Shown here piece by piece: positions 45,723 to 48,032 of a DNA stretch of 48,032 nt (its first letter is position 1; each line of letters begins with the position of its first letter). Under the pieces are notes generated by a model. The model searched no databases and was not told where the DNA came from. It was given only the letters and a program-made list of their open reading frames with translations. The DNA lies in the NCBI GenBank assembly GCA_025363355.1, contig JANYEB010000220.1, positions 1 to 48,032 of the forward strand, given 5' to 3'. Source of the stretch: Chitinophagaceae bacterium (GTDB lineage Bacteria > Bacteroidota > Bacteroidia > Chitinophagales > Chitinophagaceae). The position numbers and the translations under genes were made by a program.

Positions 45723-47006
45723 ATGAAGAAATTATATATAGCATTTGTTGCTTGCATTTGTTTAGGAAAACTTTCTGCACAAAACACAAGTTCTCCTTAT
45801 TCAATAATTGGATTGGGGGATATGGAGAAAAGTTATTTTGATAGAACATCTGGTTTGGGTTATGGAGGTCTTGCACTATCAAGCGATAGATATTTATTAT
45901 TATCTAATCCTGCATCACTTTCTTTTTTAATGAATCCATCTTATTCAAACCCATTTTATTTTGAAGTAGCAGCAAGATATAAAAATGTAAACTATTCTGG
46001 CTCTGCTGTTACAAGCAATACAGCCAACCAAAGTAATGATTTGCAATTTAAAAAAATTGCCTTTGCCATTAAGCCAAAACCAAGATGGGGTTTAAGCTTT
46101 GGACTGATGCCATTTAGTAGTTCAAACTATTCTTTCTCTGGAATTAAAAAAGTTCAAGGAGGAACTTTTAATGTTGATGCTAGTTATCAAGGTACTGGAA
46201 GTACCAACCTTTTATACCTTTCTAATAGTTTTTTACTTGCAAAGAATTTAAGTATTGGTGTGCAATCTTCTATTTTATTTGGGCAAATTGATGATAAAGA
46301 AACAGTTTACAGCTCAATCACAGATAGCGTTTTAGCAACTACAAGAAGTTTGTTTTTATCAACACCTTATTTCAAAGGGGGAATTTTATACAACCTGAAA
46401 TTTAATAGAGATTTAAAATTTGCTTTAGGTGCTACTGGGTCTTTAAAAACTAATGTAAATGCAAATTATCAGCTAACAGTAAAAGATGGAAATACAACTT
46501 TAAAAAATGTTAATGAGAAAAGAAATAACTACACAACATTACCAATAATGGGAGCAATTGGTTTAGCGGCAACCTATAAAGATAATTACACATTTGTTGT
46601 GGATTATACTGCACAAAACTGGAGTAGTTTAAAATACCAAGGCACCAATTATTCTTTAACCAATAGCAGTAAAATTAGTGCTGGACTTCAATATTCAAAT
46701 ACTGTTTTGGTAAAGGATATTAAAGGAGGTAAAGCTGGTATGTATGAAAAAAATTCTTTTCAAATTGGATATTATCAAAGTAATTCTTATCTAAATATTT
46801 ATGGTCAACCAATTAAAGAATGGGGAATTACTTTAGGTGCAGGAACACAATTTGCACGAAGTGGATTAGGCATTCAAGGAACTATTGATATTGGTAGCAG
46901 AGGAACTACAAATAACGGTTTAATAAAAGAGAATTTTACACAAGTTGGATTAACAATTAGCTACAGAGATTTTTGGTTTACTAAAAAGGTTAAAAAGTAT
47001 AATTAG
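45723..47006 (+). CDS. Outer-membrane beta-barrel protein
   Basis: A 427-residue protein with a signal peptide (MKKLYIAFVACICLGKLSAQ) and a repeated pattern of alternating residues with many aromatics, typical of a transmembrane beta-barrel. The N-terminal SSPYSIIGLGDMEKSYFDRT and LLSNPASLSFL fit the OmpP1/FadL-like or PorV-like barrels of Bacteroidota, but I cannot place it exactly. It ends ISYRDFWFTKKVKKYN. It is probably co-transcribed with DUF4270. I chose ATG 45723 because the signal peptide starts there. Confidence 0.8.
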   Translation: MKKLYIAFVACICLGKLSAQNTSSPYSIIGLGDMEKSYFDRTSGLGYGGLALSSDRYLLLSNPASLSFLMNPSYSNPFYFEVAARYKNVNYSGSAVTSNTANQSNDLQFKKIAFAIKPKPRWGLSFGLMPFSSSNYSFSGIKKVQGGTFNVDASYQGTGSTNLLYLSNSFLLAKNLSIGVQSSILFGQIDDKETVYSSITDSVLATTRSLFLSTPYFKGGILYNLKFNRDLKFALGATGSLKTNVNANYQLTVKDGNTTLKNVNEKRNNYTTLPIMGAIGLAATYKDNYTFVVDYTAQNWSSLKYQGTNYSLTNSSKISAGLQYSNTVLVKDIKGGKAGMYEKNSFQIGYYQSNSYLNIYGQPIKEWGITLGAGTQFARSGLGIQGTIDIGSRGTTNNGLIKENFTQVGLTISYRDFWFTKKVKKYN

Positions 47007-47026
47007 TATTATCAATATATTTCTAA

Positions 47027-47061
47027 AAAGCGGCGTAGAAAAATAAATTCTACGCCGCTTT
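47027..47061. terminator. Bidirectional terminator after the outer-membrane protein gene
   Basis: AAAGCGGCGTAGAA (47027-47040) pairs with TTCTACGCCGCTTT (47048-47061), 7-base loop, between two convergent genes. Confidence 0.85.
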
Positions 47062-47076
47062 AATTTTTAACCCTGA

Positions 47077-47712
47077 TTAAAAATCAAAACCCTCTAATTC
47101 TCTAAAATGACCATTCAGTTTTATTTTATCTTTTAAATTTTCTACACCAGTAACAACTTCAATAGTTTTAACAATATGCCTGCGTATATATTCTAGTCTT
47201 TGATTTTCGTGCAGCAACTCAAGCATTTCATATTCTTCATTCACAGACAAACCAACATGATGTGCAATGTCATAGCTGCATAGTGTTTCATCAGGTTTTT
47301 TAAAATCTTTTGTAACGTTTAGCAGCTTATGCAAGTGTCTAACATCTTTCAAAATTTTACTCATCAATTTAGCATTGATATGCTCTATATTATTTGGATA
47401 ATTTACAATAGCTCCACCATAAAATTTATCAGGTAATTCTTTAATTATTTCAAGAACTACAAATACTTTGGTTGCTTTTGTTTTAATATCCATTTTGCCA
47501 TCATCATATTTTTTCGATATTTCTTCAACATTTATCAATGTGCCAAAATCTCTTAGTTTTCCATCAGTTGCAGATACAATACCAAAAGTTTTTTTTTGTT
47601 CAACACAATCATTAATTAGTTGTTTGTACCTTGCTTCAAAAATGTGCATATTCAATTTTTCGCCTGGGAAAACAACGATATTTAAAGGAAATATGGGGAT
47701 GAAATTGGTCAT
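47077..47712 (-). CDS. Lon N-terminal-domain (substrate-binding) protein
   Basis: A 211-residue protein that is a lone LON substrate-binding domain, without ATPase or protease parts. FIPIFPLNIVVFPGEKLNMH and IFEARYKQLIND are the typical first block, and GIVSATDG the second. The C-terminal half is helical. Such stand-alone domains may bind unfolded or regulatory peptides, but the role is not known. The promoter element (47718-47725) is five bases from the start codon. Confidence 0.9.
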   Translation of the reverse strand: MTNFIPIFPLNIVVFPGEKLNMHIFEARYKQLINDCVEQKKTFGIVSATDGKLRDFGTLINVEEISKKYDDGKMDIKTKATKVFVVLEIIKELPDKFYGGAIVNYPNNIEHINAKLMSKILKDVRHLHKLLNVTKDFKKPDETLCSYDIAHHVGLSVNEEYEMLELLHENQRLEYIRRHIVKTIEVVTGVENLKDKIKLNGHFRELEGFDF

Positions 47713-47717
47713 ATTTA

Positions 47718-47725
47718 CAAATTTA
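47718..47725 (-). promoter_or_regulatory. Putative promoter -7 element of the Lon-domain gene
   Basis: Minus strand TAAATTTG, five bases before the ATG at 47712, which suggests a leaderless or nearly leaderless transcript. Confidence 0.4.
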
Positions 47726-47847
47726 ATAAGTGAGGCATATCAACCAAAATCTTGGCAGAAAATAAAGTAGATTTTATTTTTCAGTTGAAAAAATGCAGTT
47801 CTCTAGTTTAAAAAGTAATCACAAAACCAGCAATAACTTTCAACAAT

Positions 47848-47855
47848 TACATTTG
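47848..47855 (+). promoter_or_regulatory. Putative metG promoter -7 element
   Basis: TACATTTG, matching TAnnTTTG, 16 bases before the metG ATG, inside the 17-base segment shared with valS. Confidence 0.6.
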
Positions 47856-47871
47856 CAGCAATTATAAACAA

Positions 47872-48032
47872 ATGAATCAACCTAAAAGATACTTAATAAC
47901 AAGTGCTTTGCCTTATGCCAATGGATTAAAACATATTGGGCATTTGGCTGGTGCATATATTCCTGCTGATATTTATACACGTTATTTAAAAGCACAAAAA
48001 CGTGATGTGGTGTTTGTGTGTGGAAGCGATGA
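47872..48032 (+). CDS. metG: Methionine--tRNA ligase, 5' part (cut by the window end)
   Basis: The first 53 codons of MetRS, cut off by the window edge. It starts [18 protein letters not shown] and continues with [11 protein letters not shown], the HIGH motif of this class I synthetase, then [16 protein letters not shown], the usual core. The remaining zinc knuckle, KMSKS and anticodon-binding domain lie outside. The upstream region is identical over 17 bases to that of valS. Confidence 0.95.
   Translation, partial: MNQPKRYLITSALPYANGLKHIGHLAGAYIPADIYTRYLKAQKRDVVFVCGSD

Overview
The window looks like a chromosomal segment from a low-GC member of the Bacteroidota, most likely a Chitinophagaceae/Sphingobacteriia-type organism. 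This is inference from several signs: Bacteroidota-restricted families (DUF2480, DUF4270, DUF4907), many putative promoters of the Bacteroidota type TAnnTTTG, few Shine-Dalgarno sequences, and housekeeping proteins of that clade. It carries about 40 genes, one initiator tRNA and no recognisable transposon, prophage or CRISPR array, so it reads as core chromosome with a few accessory patches.

Layout. 0.1-1.5 kb: a helical protein with a C-terminal carboxypeptidase-regulatory-like domain, a terminator, and tRNA-fMet on the minus strand. 1.6-5.4 kb: katG, a short-chain dehydrogenase and a divergent HxlR regulator with palindromic operator candidates between the last two. 5.6-11.6 kb: mnmG, ybeY, feoA, nadD, a QueD/PTPS-type enzyme, a geranylgeranyl-reductase-like flavoprotein, and recX with DUF2480. 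11.7-15.4 kb: a PpiD/SurA-type foldase and nadA, divergent across a 565-base AT-rich gap with DnaA-box-like motifs.

14.4-27.4 kb is one long plus-strand block. It holds nadA, a three-gene type I export operon (ABC protein with a strongly degenerate nucleotide-binding domain, HlyD adaptor, TolC channel), an ECF sigma factor with an overlapping membrane protein and a secreted protein, an unknown helical protein preceded by a perfect 22-bp inverted repeat, a HerA-like ATPase, an RDD protein, a DUF2892/rhodanese pair and fumC.

27.5-33.5 kb: cysS, an endonuclease/exonuclease/phosphatase-fold protein, a beta-CASP metallo-hydrolase and a DUF4442 protein on the minus strand, then a methionine-type aminotransferase. 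33.6-42.6 kb: valS, an alpha/beta hydrolase, a PAP2 phosphatase, a GNAT acetyltransferase, a Tet-type MFS transporter, fabI, recA and an L,D-transpeptidase. 42.8-48.0 kb: a Kelch lipoprotein with DUF4907, divergent from a DUF4270 lipoprotein with an outer-membrane protein, then a Lon-N-domain protein and the 5' end of metG.

The main points for a second look are the degenerate ABC exporter, a palindromic repeat (core CCCCTAAAGGGG) that has become the C-terminal coding sequence of two unrelated proteins (both gain PKGA), two large inverted repeats of unknown role, a probable distant paralogy between the unknown proteins at 167 and 22501, and a possible origin-like gap before nadA. I did not find a clear-cut new defence or mobile system.
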